62,000 bases of DNA, taken from assembly GCF_963678635.1 (NCBI RefSeq), contig NC_087066.1:37398673-37460672 (forward strand). Direction: 5' to 3'. Positions 46,560 to 57,993 of the stretch are shown here, piece after piece. The translations under genes were made by a program, and so were the position numbers. Source of the stretch: Symsagittifera roscoffensis. Its lineage: Eukaryota; Xenacoelomorpha; Acoela; Convolutidae. The notes below the pieces were generated by a model. It made no database searches. It saw nothing but the letters and a program-made list of their open reading frames with translations, and was not told where the DNA came from. Each line of letters starts with the position of its first letter. Position 1 is the stretch's first letter.

Positions 46560-47840
46560 CAAATCATCAGTGCTACCATTTATGAAACCATAAATATTTG
46601 ATTACAAAGACTTACCAGTGTAATCCGGGTCTGAAAATGTTAGTTTTCCTCATCTGCACTAAATGTTTCAATCGGCGTCAAAAAAAGGAAACAACCAATT
46701 TTCACAACAGTCAAAATTTTCATGCTGATTAGTTTAATTTTCTTTCTGAGAATTTTGGACGGCGCATGAACAATATTTTTTGCCCCATTCAATCAAAAAA
46801 GAATTTACTAGGATGCTAAATTTAAAGCAGATGAGGTTAACTGGCATTTTCAGACCCAGATTACATTGGTAAGTCTACGAAACCAAAAATCAATAATTTC
46901 ATTGATGGTAGCTCTGAGGATTTGCTTTTGCTTTTTGTAGATACTTCGCCGAAAATCGAAGTAATAGATGTTTAAAACGGGCATTAAAAACAAACATTTT
47001 AGAGAGTAAAAACCTAAATTTTCGCTCACGTTAGTCCTCTAGTGGAGTACCACATTTGTTTTCTTTCTACTTTAGTGGACAAAAATGAGCGCAAATTCAC
47101 GTTTTGACTATCTACTAAAATGCTTTTTTCATGTCCATTTGTGACCACATTTACTTCGATTTTCAAAAAAATTCTCGCATAGATCAAAAAAAAAATAATC
47201 AAAGCTACCCTCTATGACATAACCAATTTATTGTATCATTGACTCGCTACTATAAACCGGGCTTAAAAAACCAGATTTCCTCATAAAAACTAAGTTTTCA
47301 CATAAACCGCCTGAAAATAAAGTAACACTATTTATTTTCCGCTGAGAATGTTTCAACTCGCAGGCACAAATTTTTTGCTCCGCTGAATTGAGAAAAAGTC
47401 CTTTACGATGCACAACATTTATGACAATTTTTTCAGGCTGATTGTGATAGATTCCGATGAATATGCTTGAATAAATCTCTATCATTTTTTGGCACCCGCT
47501 TGAAAAACAACATCAGGTCGCTCGATCTTTTGTGTGAAGTCTTCGTTGAGCAATCTACAGAAATCATTTTTGAACCATTTTTGTGAAATTGACCATTCTT
47601 TCTCTAGCAATCTAAAAAGAAATTTTTTTAATAGCCATTCTATCAAAACTTAGTGCAGATGATCAAATCTGGCTTTTCAATCACGGATTACAAGGGTAAG
47701 CTTTGAAATCAATTATTGATAGTTTCATTGAAGAAAATTTATGAAAATGATGTCTAGAAAAGACATTAAAAATGCATTTTAGAGGTTAAATACGTGAATT
47801 GGGACGTAGCTCTATCAACATAATTTTTGACTTGTTTTTC
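46560..47840. repeat. Cluster of nested inverted and tandem repeats
   Basis: Arms near 46612-46656 (CCAGTGTAATCCGGGTCTGA) and 46837-46882 (complement of the same) form one palindrome. Arms at 46951-47030 and 47085-47164 (GAAAATCGAAGTAA outermost) form a second. A diverged third set uses about 47240-47300 and 47645-47700. The segment 46820-47040 also recurs directly at about 47640-47830. The cluster therefore looks like two or three tandem copies of an element whose ends are long inverted repeats. No coding is seen. Confidence 0.65.
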
Positions 47841-48063
47841 CACAGCACTGGGGAAGACTTTGAGTTTCACAAAAGATGTCCGTTCTGTTCGACTGTTCAA
47901 TCAGTTCTGTGGCGTCGAAGTGGAATTGATTTGCTGCAAAAAGTATGCTGCATAGTTTTAATGCAATAAAACAACTCAATGATTATTTGAGGCAATCAAG
48001 GATATTGCAGACAATTGTTCCCACATGGTTTTAGTTAAAACTTTGTGGCAACTTATTTGTTTT

Positions 48064-48500
48064 CTGACTTTCCCAACAACAGTAACGGAATGTTTGTGCT
48101 CGGGGTGGTTTTTATCTTCAGACAAAATTCGACTTTTTACCTAGGCTTTTTTAACGAAATATTTTTAGACGAACGGAGAGATATTGTTGTCCGGATCTCA
48201 AATTTGAAAATATAGTTCACCTGTGATCATTTTTCATAAAATTATGAGGGTTTAAAGATTGCAATTTTGGCCAATTTGGTACAATTCACGCGCGATATAT
48301 TTTGTGCCGTTAACGAGTCAGCGGAGATTTAATCCGTCTTAGAAATCGTTCTAAATTGGTTAAAGGAAGCCTATTTGCCATAACTGATTAGTTACTAGAT
48401 GCAAAAATTATCATTTTGTACTTTACTTGGCATGATGGGGAATGATTTTTACATAAAATTTCATGTATAATAAAATTTCAAAATAAAAAAAAAATGTCTC
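48064..48500 (-). mobile_element. Hairpin-ended repeat family, 5'-truncated copy
   Basis: In the plus-strand text it enters at GACTTTCCCAACAACAGTAA, a decayed 3' hairpin, and keeps GTGCTCGGGGTGG, the TTCACGCGCGATATATTTTG core and GTCAGCGGAGATTTAATCCG. Family similarity ends near 48500 in an A-rich tract. A faint trace of the 5' end (GGCTGCCAGAAATTCAAGAC) at about 48758 suggests a 250-base insertion or heavy decay. Confidence 0.7.
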
Positions 48501-49019
48501 ATTACATTAATTTTTTGATGAGCGTGAAAAAATTGTTTAATGAATTGCACAATCTATTGAATCAATTTTTTTTGAAGACAATTTTGTTCAAAAACGTTGA
48601 AATTTTACAGAAAGTCTATTGCATTGTGTGGGCATTACGCGTGGGGGAGATTTTTATAGAAAAATTGCGTTGCCGAGTATCTGAAAGAATTTCAAAACTG
48701 ATTTTTTTTGATGATGTTGCCAACTTTTTACCAATAATTGCGTAAAACACGTCAAAAGGCTGCCAGAAATTCAAGACTACAGAAGACTAAGATCAGTTTT
48801 TTCTATGGAAAGCATTTCAGTCTCAGCTCTTTTCCGCTTTCATCCACATTTCAATTTTTTCCATTTTTATAATTGGCTTAAGTTTTATAATGGCCAAATG
48901 CATGATGTTACTACTATATAACGTATGAAGAACAAATCTGATCGCAATAGTTGGTTTGTTCACATTGCATAGGTTCATTGCATCAATACAATGTTGAAAC
49001 AGTTTTTAAATTGAAATTC
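48501..49019. other. Interval between two repeat copies
   Basis: Contains an 83-residue frame (48494-48745) of Phe/Ile/Leu-rich composition, probably chance, and the possible detached 5' trace of the preceding repeat copy. Nothing else was recognised. Confidence 0.4.
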
Positions 49020-49532
49020 AAACAGTACTGCTTGTAGCAGGGCGAAGCCTTGAATGTTCCGACTGCCTTATAAGGTCAATGGAGCAGTAATAACATTAAA
49101 AAAACAAATTTACTGAAAAAATTTTAATTTGAGATTTTTTTGTGAAAATTATCCCCCAACACGCCATATAAAATTCAAAGTGATAAATTTCGTTCATAGT
49201 AACAAATCAGTTATGGCAAATAAGCTTTGTTCAACTAGTTTGGAACGACTTCCAAGACGGATTAAATCTCCACTTACTCGCTGATAGCGCGAATTTTATC
49301 GCGCGTTAATTGTCCCTAATTGGCCACAATATTTATTTTAAACCCTCAAAAAAGTACAAAAAATATCACAGAAGAAAAATCAGTTCAAATTTAAGCTCCG
49401 GTCAACAATACGTTTTAGATGATGTAAAAAAATTGTCAAAAATGGCTCGTTAAAAAGTCGAAATTTGTCTGCAGAAAAAAATATGCCGAGCACAAATTTT
49501 CCGTTACTTTCGTTACGAAAGTCGGATCAATA
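49020..49532 (+). mobile_element. Hairpin-ended repeat family, near-full-length copy
   Basis: It starts AACAGTACTGCTTGTAGCAG. The 5' stem reads GCAGGGC-GAA-GCCTTGA with one wobble pair and a mismatch at the base. The 3' stem-loop reads ACTTTCG-TTA-CGAAAGT: the stem is intact while the loop differs from TAT in other copies, supporting selection on the fold. It ends CGGATCAA. Confidence 0.85.
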
Positions 49533-49850
49533 AAGTAGTAAACACAAACTTTTTTTAAATGTAAAAAACCGCCCACATTAAAGCAAAACCTAGCAAGTTC
49601 GACAATGTTTTAGGTTGCTTGATGTAAGCTTTGCCCAAAACTCATTAAACATGCCAAAAAATTAAAAATTATTTGGAAAGTTTGCTTATGAAAAAAACTT
49701 CCCATGCAACGAAGAAAAAAGTGACACTGTGTCATTTTGGATTAAAGTGCGCCTGAACTATGAAATAAGTGCGCCTGAAGTCATTTTGGATTAATTTCTG
49801 ATCCGGACTATTTCGCCCGAATTGGTTCGCGTTTACAGGAACCAAGAATT
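49533..49850. other. Interval without recognised feature
   Basis: AT-rich DNA. A short direct repeat (AAGTGCGCCTGAA at about 49745 and 49770) is the only pattern seen. Confidence 0.4.
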
Positions 49851-49858
49851 GTAGAGCG

Positions 49859-50121
49859 CAGGTGCGGATTTAGACGCCCTCTCTTCAAGGACTCGCGCCC
49901 CTGCCGACCCAAAAGGTCCCCTTTGAACTATTTTGAAATATCAATTTTTGGCTGACGGATCCTAAAAAACGCCTAAAAGAAATGCCTAAAAATGTATTTT
50001 TGAAAAGCTTTGGGAGAGCTCGGAAAATCAATTTGGTCGATCACAAAAAAAGGTCGACAAAATTTCGAAAATTTTTTGAAAGTCCGCCTCCCCCCTTGAG
50101 AAAATCCTAGATCCGCCCCTG
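49859..50121 (-). mobile_element. hAT-type MITE with target-site duplication
   Basis: 263 bases from CAGGTGCGGATTTAG to TAGATCCGCCCCTG. The flanks are GTAGAGCG (49851-49858) and GTTGAGCG (50122-50129), an 8-base duplication with one mismatch. Internal landmarks are in reverse order relative to the copy at 57994 (GACCCAAAAGGTCCCC near the left, TTTTTTGTGATCGACC-like text near the right in complement). It is shorter than other copies through internal deletion. Confidence 0.85.
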
Positions 50122-50905
50122 GTTGAGCGCATCAAATATCCGAAATTAGCAATTCTCACATCACAAACTTCAAATTAAGTTATCACAGACGTAATATATT
50201 TTTAGTTTTGAGCTAAGTACATAAATATTTTTCCCAATTTACATGACTATTTTATACTTGTGATTTTTTACCGCTTAGCTTCAGCTTTTCTAGGCAAAAA
50301 AATTGCAGAAATATAACAAGGTTTGAACTATTCTAACAAGTTATTAACAAAATAAACACGGCCTCCCAGACGCATAAAAATACCGCGCCCCCACATTGAA
50401 AAAATTACTTCATACGGCCACAAGGTTTATGCATCGCTACATTTTTATTGCTCAATAACTTTTTTCTTTCCATAAAATTGTACTAGAAAAAAATCAAGAC
50501 CTCGAGCAACGAGCATACGTGTCTCCTCACTCGATAGAAAAAAGGCTATCATAAAAACTAACATCATCTTTGAAAAGTCATAATGAAGTCCCAAGTGTGA
50601 TAAGTGCGTTTCCGATATCCCCTCTGACAAAGACTGCTGCGGTCAGAAAATGGAAGTGGCAAGAAATGATGAAAAAAGAGATTTTTTAATTTTCCCCAAT
50701 ACGGACGTCAACTAGCCCTTTGATTTTGCTTCCGCGTGGGTTTATTATACGTTTTTGACCTGATTGGCTGGCATAAAAAAACAGTCCACAAAAAAAACAA
50801 CCAATAGCCTTGAAAACACATGACTACATTGAATTAACATGCTAGAAAGTTTAATAATTCGTATCGGATGTCATGCAAATTATATAGACAATGACAGGAT
50901 AAAAT
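50122..50905. other. Interval without recognised feature
   Basis: AT-rich DNA. A 61-residue minus-strand frame (50630-50445) is not recognised. No element ends were seen. Confidence 0.4.
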
Positions 50906-51386
50906 AACAAGACGGCGAAGTCCTGAATGTTCCGACTGCCTTTTTAAGGTCTATAGGGCAGTGATAACATGAAAAAATTAAACGTAAAAAAAAATAAATC
51001 GAAATTTTCTTTTTTAAATTTGAGATTTTTTTTTTGTGAGAATCGTCCACCCACACGCCATACAAGGGGCAAAATGATAGGTTAAATCAATTATGGTAAA
51101 TAAGTTTCCTTCAAACAATTTGGAATGAAATGTGAGACGGATTAAATCTCGCTCACGCGTTAATAGCACGAAATGGTATCGAGCGCTAATCGTTTCAAAT
51201 TGACCAAGGCGACAATCTTTAAACCCCACAACTTAACGAAAAATGATCACAAGTGAAATCTTTTCAAATTTAAGCTCAGGACAACAGTACCTTTCGAATG
51301 TTGTAGGAAAATTCTGTCAAAATAGCCAGTTAAGAAGACGAACTTTGTCTGAAAAAAAAACACCCTGAGCACGAAAGTCGGAACAA
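50906..51386 (+). mobile_element. Hairpin-ended repeat family, copy with damaged ends
   Basis: AACAAGACGGCGAAGTCCTG shows the 5' end with a deletion that removes the left arm of the stem. ATGTTCCGACTGCC, the CACGCGTTAATAGCACGAAA core and a shortened 3' end (GAGCACGAAAGTCGGAACAA) follow. The left arm of the 3' hairpin is deleted as well. Both hairpins are half-lost in this copy. Confidence 0.8.
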
Positions 51387-51803
51387 ATACTACAAAAATT
51401 TAAATTTTTAAGAATCGACGTAAGCAGGACTTCCATTATTGAACGAGAAGATTTTTTCGACGTCAAGTGGTTTCCCATTTTTTTCTCCATTTTTTCGACG
51501 TTAAGTGGCTTCCCATTTTGATTTCTGAAATTCGCAAATTCAAAAAATACATTCTGTGCTCAAACTACATATACTTAAAAATTGATTGATATCGTCGTGT
51601 CTAGTTACGCGTCTAGTTATTTGCTAATTGTCGCCTCTTGATCTGCTCAAAAAAGAATACATGATATCAGATAACAGTATCGGAATGCTTGATTTTTATC
51701 TAATTTCGGCTAATTAAGGGATGTAACTTTTACTCATTAGCAACATTCATCGAGGAGCAAAATCAACGTGCTTTTTCCCGCATCTTTTGAGCAATAATGC
51801 GGA
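51387..51803. repeat. Short tandem duplication in otherwise blank DNA
   Basis: TTTTTTCGACGTCAAGTGG and TTTTTTCGACGTTAAGTGG, each followed by TTCCCATTTT, occur 41 bases apart at about 51451 and 51492. The rest of the interval is AT-rich with nothing recognised. Confidence 0.6.
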
Positions 51804-52287
51804 CCTGATTCCGACTGAGGCTGTTTTCCACCCCTCCAACTTTTTAACTAACGTTTTTGCGCTTGACGGATTTGTTGTGTATCATTCAAATGTTATTATT
51901 CTCCTGGGCTTAAGTTTGAAAAACTTTTCACCTGTGATTCTTTTTTGTAAAGTTATTAAGGTTAAAAAATTGCTATTTTGGATTTTGGACAAGTTGGGTC
52001 AATTAGCGCGATATATTTCGCGCTATTAACGCGTAAGCGGAGATTTAATCCGTCTTTGAAATCGTTCCAAGTTGGTTGAAAGAAGTTTATTTGTTACAAG
52101 TGGTTTGCTACTAGGAGCGAAATCTATCACTTTTTACTTTAAATGGCAGGCCGCTGATTTTTAGAAAAAATCTCAAATTATTATAAAAAAATTCAAGTTA
52201 TTTTTTTTTCATGGTATTACTGCTCCATAGACCTTAGAAGGCGGTCGGAACATTCAAGGCTTCGCCCTGATACAAGCAGTGTTGTTT
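51804..52287 (-). mobile_element. Hairpin-ended repeat family, copy
   Basis: This is a reverse-complement copy. Its 5' end (right side) reads AACACTGCTTGTATCAGGGC-GAA-GCCTTGA, with a wobble pair in the stem. The core (AATTAGCGCGATATATTTCG, GCGTAAGCGGAGATTTAATC) is well kept. The 3' end (left, near 51804) has lost its hairpin; only ATTCCGACT-like text remains. Confidence 0.8.
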
Positions 52288-53368
52288 GAATTTCAAATTA
52301 AAAACAGTTTCAACATTGAATTAAAGCAATTAAACTTTGCATTTTGAACAAGCCAACAGCATTTAATTATAATAGCCATTATAACACGTAAGACAATTAT
52401 AAAAATGGAAAACTTGAAAAATGGGTGAAAGTGGAAAAAGTCGATACTGAAACGCTTTCCGTAGAAAAAATGATCAGGTCTGGACTCATATCTGGATAAA
52501 GATGGCAACATCATAAAAAAATCAGTTTTGAAGTTCTTCCATTTACACACAATCGCAAGGTTTCAATATGAACATTGTCCCTCACGCGTATTGCCCACTA
52601 CAACGGAATAAACTTATTGTCAAATTAAAAGGTTATTTGATAAAAATAATCCTTTAACAAAATGATGATAAAAAATTTGGTTCGATGTGGTAGATTGTGC
52701 ATGTCATCCAACAGTTTTTTTAACGCTATTCAAGTTATCATGAAAGAATATATGGAAAAAAACCGAAGTTGCAAAATCCGATGTTTGCTCGAAATGCATA
52801 TATTTACTTTGCCTAGTAAAACTCTACATGATTAAAGTAAGGCAAAAACGGATAAGAGCCTTCTAAAAATCATACATGGTTTTGAAATCTATTGAAAAAA
52901 TTAAAGTCTTTTAAAATTCTTGCAAAATTTCATAAGATTCTGACCAGTACCGAGAAATACTTTAATTCTGACCTGAAATATTTTATATCTAATCTAATTT
53001 CTGGTCAGAAGTCTTTTTGAAATGTCTAAATAGAGCAGGATTTTTCTTAAAACTCTTCAATTCTCATATCAACTCATCTTATTTCTGAACAAGAAAATAA
53101 ATAGATAGTTTCTGCAAAGAAAATAGGCGAAAATTTGGCTAGATAATTTATATAAAATCTCTATTTAGAAAAAAGGGTTGGGGAAGCATTCTGACGGCCG
53201 CCCAAAACTTTGAAAAATTGTAAGATACTTTAATATTCGCGCTTACATAAAAGGACGATTTTTAGTTCCTTTCCGAATTCATTTAAACAAAACGTAAGAC
53301 TCTTGCAAGAACTTGAATTACCCTATAACCAAAATTTAGATAATGGAAAACAATCCGTCAAAACTGCT
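52288..53368. other. Interval without recognised feature
   Basis: AT-rich DNA with one 85-residue Phe-rich minus-strand frame (52550-52293) judged to be chance. No repeat is seen until the tandem array begins at 53369. Confidence 0.45.
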
Positions 53369-54463
53369 AGTTGGTGAAGCAAAACTTGTTGAAAGATAAC
53401 TACACATCGAATACATGGGCTCCGTTTTTTTTATATAGAGACTTTCTTCTTGACGTGGTCCAGTCGAAAAGGAAGACGTAGTTCAATTCAATAATTGAAA
53501 ACACTAGTCTTTGAATTTGTGTTAAAAAAATTTGCGTGTGCTGCAATGTTTTTTGTTCCGGGTTACTCAGAAAAAGTTTCAATATCAATTCAAACAATGA
53601 GTTAATTAGTTATATAGCTTGAAAAAGTTTTCTAGAAAATTTAAATATTTTTAGCTTTTATTTTCAGCAAACTATGACACTCAACCGATACCTCTATGAT
53701 TGTTACAGTGATCCTCGTCAACGCGAGGAGAGTCGATACCGCAAAACCATTTGAGATACTTTTATTATCTTACAGTCTAGAGGTCATCGCGCCTAAAACA
53801 ATTAGGTTGAGCAAAACCTCTTGAAAAGCCATATCTCAGATGAAGCAGTTTTGAGCCATGTCTTAAAGTGAATTAACAAAAATTGAATCATAGAACTGGA
53901 AAACTATTTCAGACAAGAAAAATTGTTTTTTAAAAATATTATCAAAAATTTGCCTCAAAAATATCGCAAAAAAATTAAAATCAAGTCACCCTCACCGGTC
54001 ATAATCGATTCTATGGTCATAACATGGTCAGTATCTATAAAAGTACAATCTAATTGGATATAGTCCATTAAAAACGGATTTCAAATACAATATTTTTATG
54101 TCAATATTGTCGATTATAATCCATTAAAAGTGGGTTATAGTCCTAATTTTGTTCATGCCAATATTATCCATCATAATCGATTATAATCTTTTATTATGGA
54201 ATTTTTCGAGAGATTAATCATGAAACTTCTAGTTTTTTTCACAGATGTCTCATTTCTAGTTTAAAGCAGTTGCTATGTATTACGTTTCATAAAACGTTTC
54301 TTTTCACATTGAAACTTTTATGTTTTTTGTCTGTACTTTTTCAATTCATCTCAGTTTACACCCTCTTTATTTTACCACCACCCCTTTACTTTGCCACCCT
54401 TTACTTTACTCCCCCACCATTTAGCTCCGCAGATCCCTGCCAGTTTACCACAAGCGCCATTAA

Positions 54464-54486
54464 CCCCCCCCCCCCCTATATGGGGG
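54464..54486. repeat. Poly-C/poly-G hairpin, unit 1
   Basis: A run of 13 C is followed by TATAT and a run of 6 G, so the two runs can pair with a tiny loop. Further C runs follow at 54567-54600. Such tracts are also able to form quadruplex or i-motif structures. Confidence 0.8.
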
Positions 54487-55707
54487 GTTATTGGTAGACT
54501 TTGGTAAGGAGTTAATGGTTGCCCAGTTTAACAACCCCCGCCCCCACTTACCCCCTACCCCAGTTCACCCCCCCCCCGTGTAACCCCCCCCCCCCCCCCC
54601 AGTTTACCTCGCCCGTTTTTTACGTTTATCCCTCTTTTTAGTTGGTGAAGCAAAACTTGTTGGAAAACAACTAGCACATCGAATATATAGGCACTGTTTT
54701 TTTTAGATAGAGAATTTTTTCTTGAAGTAGTCCAGTCGAAAAAAAGACTTAGTTCAATTCAATAATTGAAATCTATAGTCTTTAATTTTTTTTTAATTTT
54801 GCGCGAGCTGCAATGTTTTTTGTTCCAGCTTACAGAGAAAAAGATTCAATATCAATTCAAACAAATAGTTTCATAGATTGATAAACTTTTCTATAAAATT
54901 TGAATATTTTTAGCTCTAATGTTTCAGCAAACTATGGCACTCAAGCGATACCTCTATCATTGTAACAGTGATCCTCGTCCGCGCGAGGAGAGTCGTTTAC
55001 CGCAAACCAATTGAGTTCCTTATATTAATTTACAGTCTAGAGGTCATGGCGCCTATAAACAATTAGGTTGAGCAAAACCTCTTGAGAAGCCATATCTCAG
55101 ATGGAGCAGTTTTACGCAATGTCTTAAAATGAATGAACAAAACTGAAAATTGAAACTGGAAAAACTATTTCACATAATAAAATTGCTTTGTTTTTTTTAA
55201 AAAGCCTCAAAATTTCCATCAAAAATATCGCAAAAAAATAAATTCGAGTCACCCGCACCAAGCGCCCATGGATCATAATCGATTATATTGTCATAAAATG
55301 GTCCGTATCTTGAAAATTACAATGTATCTGGATATAACCCATTAAAAACTATATAATCCCAATATTTTTATGTCAATGTAATCGATTATAATCAATTAAA
55401 AATGAAACGAAAATATTCCATCATAATCTATTATAACCTTCTATAATGGATTTTTTTTGAGAGTTTAATTATGAAAATTGCAATTTTTTTCACAGTTGTC
55501 TCATCTCTTGTTTAAAGCAGTTGCTACGTATTACGTGTCATAAAACATTTTTTTTTCCCAACAAAAATTGTATATTTTTTGTCTGTACTTTTTCAATTCA
55601 TCTCAGTTTACACTCCCCTTTACTTCACCACCACCCCTTTACTTTGCCTTCTTTACTTTACTCCTCCCTACGTTTAGCTCCCCAGCTCCCTGCCTGTTTA
55701 CCAGAAA

Positions 55708-55899
55708 CGCTTGTCGCCCCCTCCCCCCCCCCCCCTTAGGGGGGGGAGTTTATTGGTAGACTTTGGGAAGGGTTAACGGTTGACACCCCTCAACGGTTGA
55801 CAACGCTTGTCGCCCCCTCCCCCCCCCCTTAGGGGGGGGGGGGGTTTATTGGTAGACTTTGGGAAGGGTTAACGGTTAAACCCCAGCCCCCCCCCCCCC
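55708..55899. repeat. 96-base tandem duplication with poly-C/poly-G hairpins, unit 2
   Basis: CGCTTGTCGCCCCCTCCCC begins at 55708 and again at 55804. Each copy has a C run, the spacer TTA and a G run (8 and 13 G), then TTTATTGGTAGACTTTGGGA and GGGTTAACGGTT. A pure C run follows at about 55888-55902. The length differences in the runs are typical of slippage. Confidence 0.85.
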
Positions 55900-56609
55900 C
55901 CCTAGTTTCGGCCCTCGTCCAGCTTAACCACCCCCGCCCCCATTGACCCTCTCCCGCAGTTTAACCAACCCCCATGTAATCCCTCCGCCCAGTTTACCTC
56001 CCCCCGTTTATCCCATCTCTCTTTAGTTGGTGAAGCAAAACTTGTTGGAAGACAACTAGCACATCGAAAATATGGGCCCGTTTTTTTAAATAGAGATTTT
56101 CTTCTTGACGTAGTTCAGTCGAAAAGAAAGACGTAGTTCAATTCAATAATAGAAATCATCAGTTTCTAGAATTTTTTTAAAATTTTGCGTAAGCTGCAAT
56201 GTTTTTTGTTCCGGGTTACTCAGAAAAAGGTTCAATATCATTTCAAACAATTAATTTTATCGCTTGAAAAAGTTTTTTAGAAAATTTAGGTATTTTAGCT
56301 TCAAAATTTCAGCAAACTAAGGCACTCAATAGATACCACTACCATTGTTTCAGTGATATTCGTCCACGCGAGGAGAGTCGTTTACCGCAAACCAATTGAG
56401 GTCCTTATATTATTTTACAGTCAAGAGGTCGTCGCGCCTATAACAATTAACTTGAGCAAAACCTCTTGAAAAGCCATCTTTCAGATGAAGCACTTTAGCG
56501 CAATGTTTTAAAGTGAATCAACAAAATTTGAAAAATTATTTCGCATAAAAAAAAAGCATTGCTTTTCAAAATAGCATCAAAATATCGCAAAAACATTAAC
56601 TTCAAATCA

Positions 56610-57678
56610 CCCGCACCGAGCGCCCATGGATCATAATCGATTATATTGTCATAATATGGTCAGTATCTATAAAAGCACAAAATCATCGGATATAATCCAT
56701 AAAAACTAAATATAATCCCAATTTTTTTCTGTCAATATAATCGATTATAATTTATTAAAAATGGATTTGAGTCCAAATTTTTTTATGCCAATATCATCTA
56801 TCATAATCGATTATAATCTTTTTAATGGATTTTTTCCAGAGATTAATCATGAAACTTGCAATTTTCTTCACAGTTTTCTCATTTCTTGTTTAAAGCAGTT
56901 GCTACGTATTACGTGTCATAAAACATTTTTTTTTCCCAACAAAAATTGTATATTTTTTGTCTGTACTTTTTCAATTCATCTCAGTTTACACTCCCCTTTA
57001 CTTCACCACCACCCCTTTACTTTGCCTTCTTTACTTTACTCCTCCCTACGTTTAGCTCCCCAGCTCCCCGCCTCCCTACCAGCTTACCACAAGCGCCATT
57101 CGCCCCCCCCCCCTCCCCTATTAGGGGGGGGGGGGTTTGGTTATTGGTAGACTTCGGGGAGGGGTTAATGGTTGACCGCCCAGTTTAACCACCCCGCCCC
57201 CATTCCCCCCCCGTGTAAACACCTCCCCCAGTTTACCTACCCCCGTTTATCCCCCTCTCTTTAGTTGGGGAGTAGGTAAAAAACCGTGAAGGGGTGACGT
57301 TGAGACATGGACATGGCATTTAGTAAAAGACATTGCATACACTTTGCAAACTTCTTGCAAAATTTGAAAATTGCTGCAAAAATATTCGAAATTAAATCTA
57401 TAAATAAAATGGATTATATTGGATTACAGTGGATTATAATTGACTTTTTTCAAAAAATAATCGATTGTACTGCATTATCTTGGCAAAACTGATCCATTTT
57501 TTGCCAAAAATAATGGATTGTAATTGATAATAATGGATTATTTTTTTTCAAAAGTAATCGTTTATAATGGCAAAATAATCGATTTCGTTGTCTGAGTTTT
57601 AAATCTTTAATGGATTATAATGGATTGATTTTGTCTCGAGAATCCATTATATCTGATTAGATGGGCGCTCGGTGCGGG
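56610..57678. mobile_element. TIR element with 18-base perfect ends
   Basis: CCCGCACCGAGCGCCCAT at 56610-56627 and its exact complement at 57661-57678 bound 1069 bases. The inner flanks of both are rich in TAATCGATTATA/ATAATGGATTATA words in opposite orientation. The left terminus also occurs inside tandem unit 2 (about 55252, one mismatch) and decayed in unit 1 (about 53990), but only the last unit has a right terminus. No transposase is present. The 8 bases outside each end do not match, so the superfamily is open. Confidence 0.65.
57102..57135. repeat. Poly-C/poly-G hairpin, unit 3
   Basis: Twelve C, then TCCCCTATTA, then twelve G, a potentially very stable hairpin inside the third tandem unit and inside the TIR element. 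Confidence 0.8.
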
Positions 57679-57993
57679 CAAACAGCAGTAAAAAAAATGA
57701 AACCATAAAGCATGCGTTATAATCAAACTATTAATTTAAGCAGGCTATACTTGAGAATCGATTAAGTTTTGATTTTTAAAAAAATAATCAACACGATGAG
57801 CTGAAAAAGAAAGAATGATAATCGTTATAAATTGATTTGAATTGATTTAAATGAAAATACATTGATATCAGTCGAAATAGAATGCAGTGACAAGTGCTGT
57901 AAAAACACAAAAAGGATGAATGTAGATCAATTTTTAATCTAATCCTAATGATTTTTTTGCTTTAGTGTTTGTTAAATTTGAATCGATATGAAA

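Larger units (their letters stand above)
53369..57262. repeat. Three tandem 1.24-1.39-kb units
   Basis: Each unit starts AGTTGGTGAAGCAAAACTTG: 53369-54639, 54640-56024 and 56025-57262; a fourth start at 57263 dies out. Shared parts in order are a GACGTAGTTCAATTCAATAA block, the small stem CCTCG...CGAGG (about 53713, 54974, 56348), ATCGATTATAAT-rich text, TTTTTTGTCTGTACTTTTTC, and a C-rich tail ending in poly-C/poly-G hairpins. Apparent frames such as 56761-57150 arise from the repeat and from C-rich proline codons. Moderate divergence says the array is not brand new. Confidence 0.88.

Noticed and set aside
53713-54990. Small stem CCTCG...CGAGG in the tandem units considered as a structured RNA or hammerhead ribozyme.
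   Set aside because: The CUGAUGA and GAAA core of a hammerhead is absent and no known snRNA or tRNA pattern fits; only the short stem is supported.
55521-57188. Proline-rich open frames in the C-rich array.
   Set aside because: They are translations of CCC/CCT runs repeated in each tandem unit and change with slippage.
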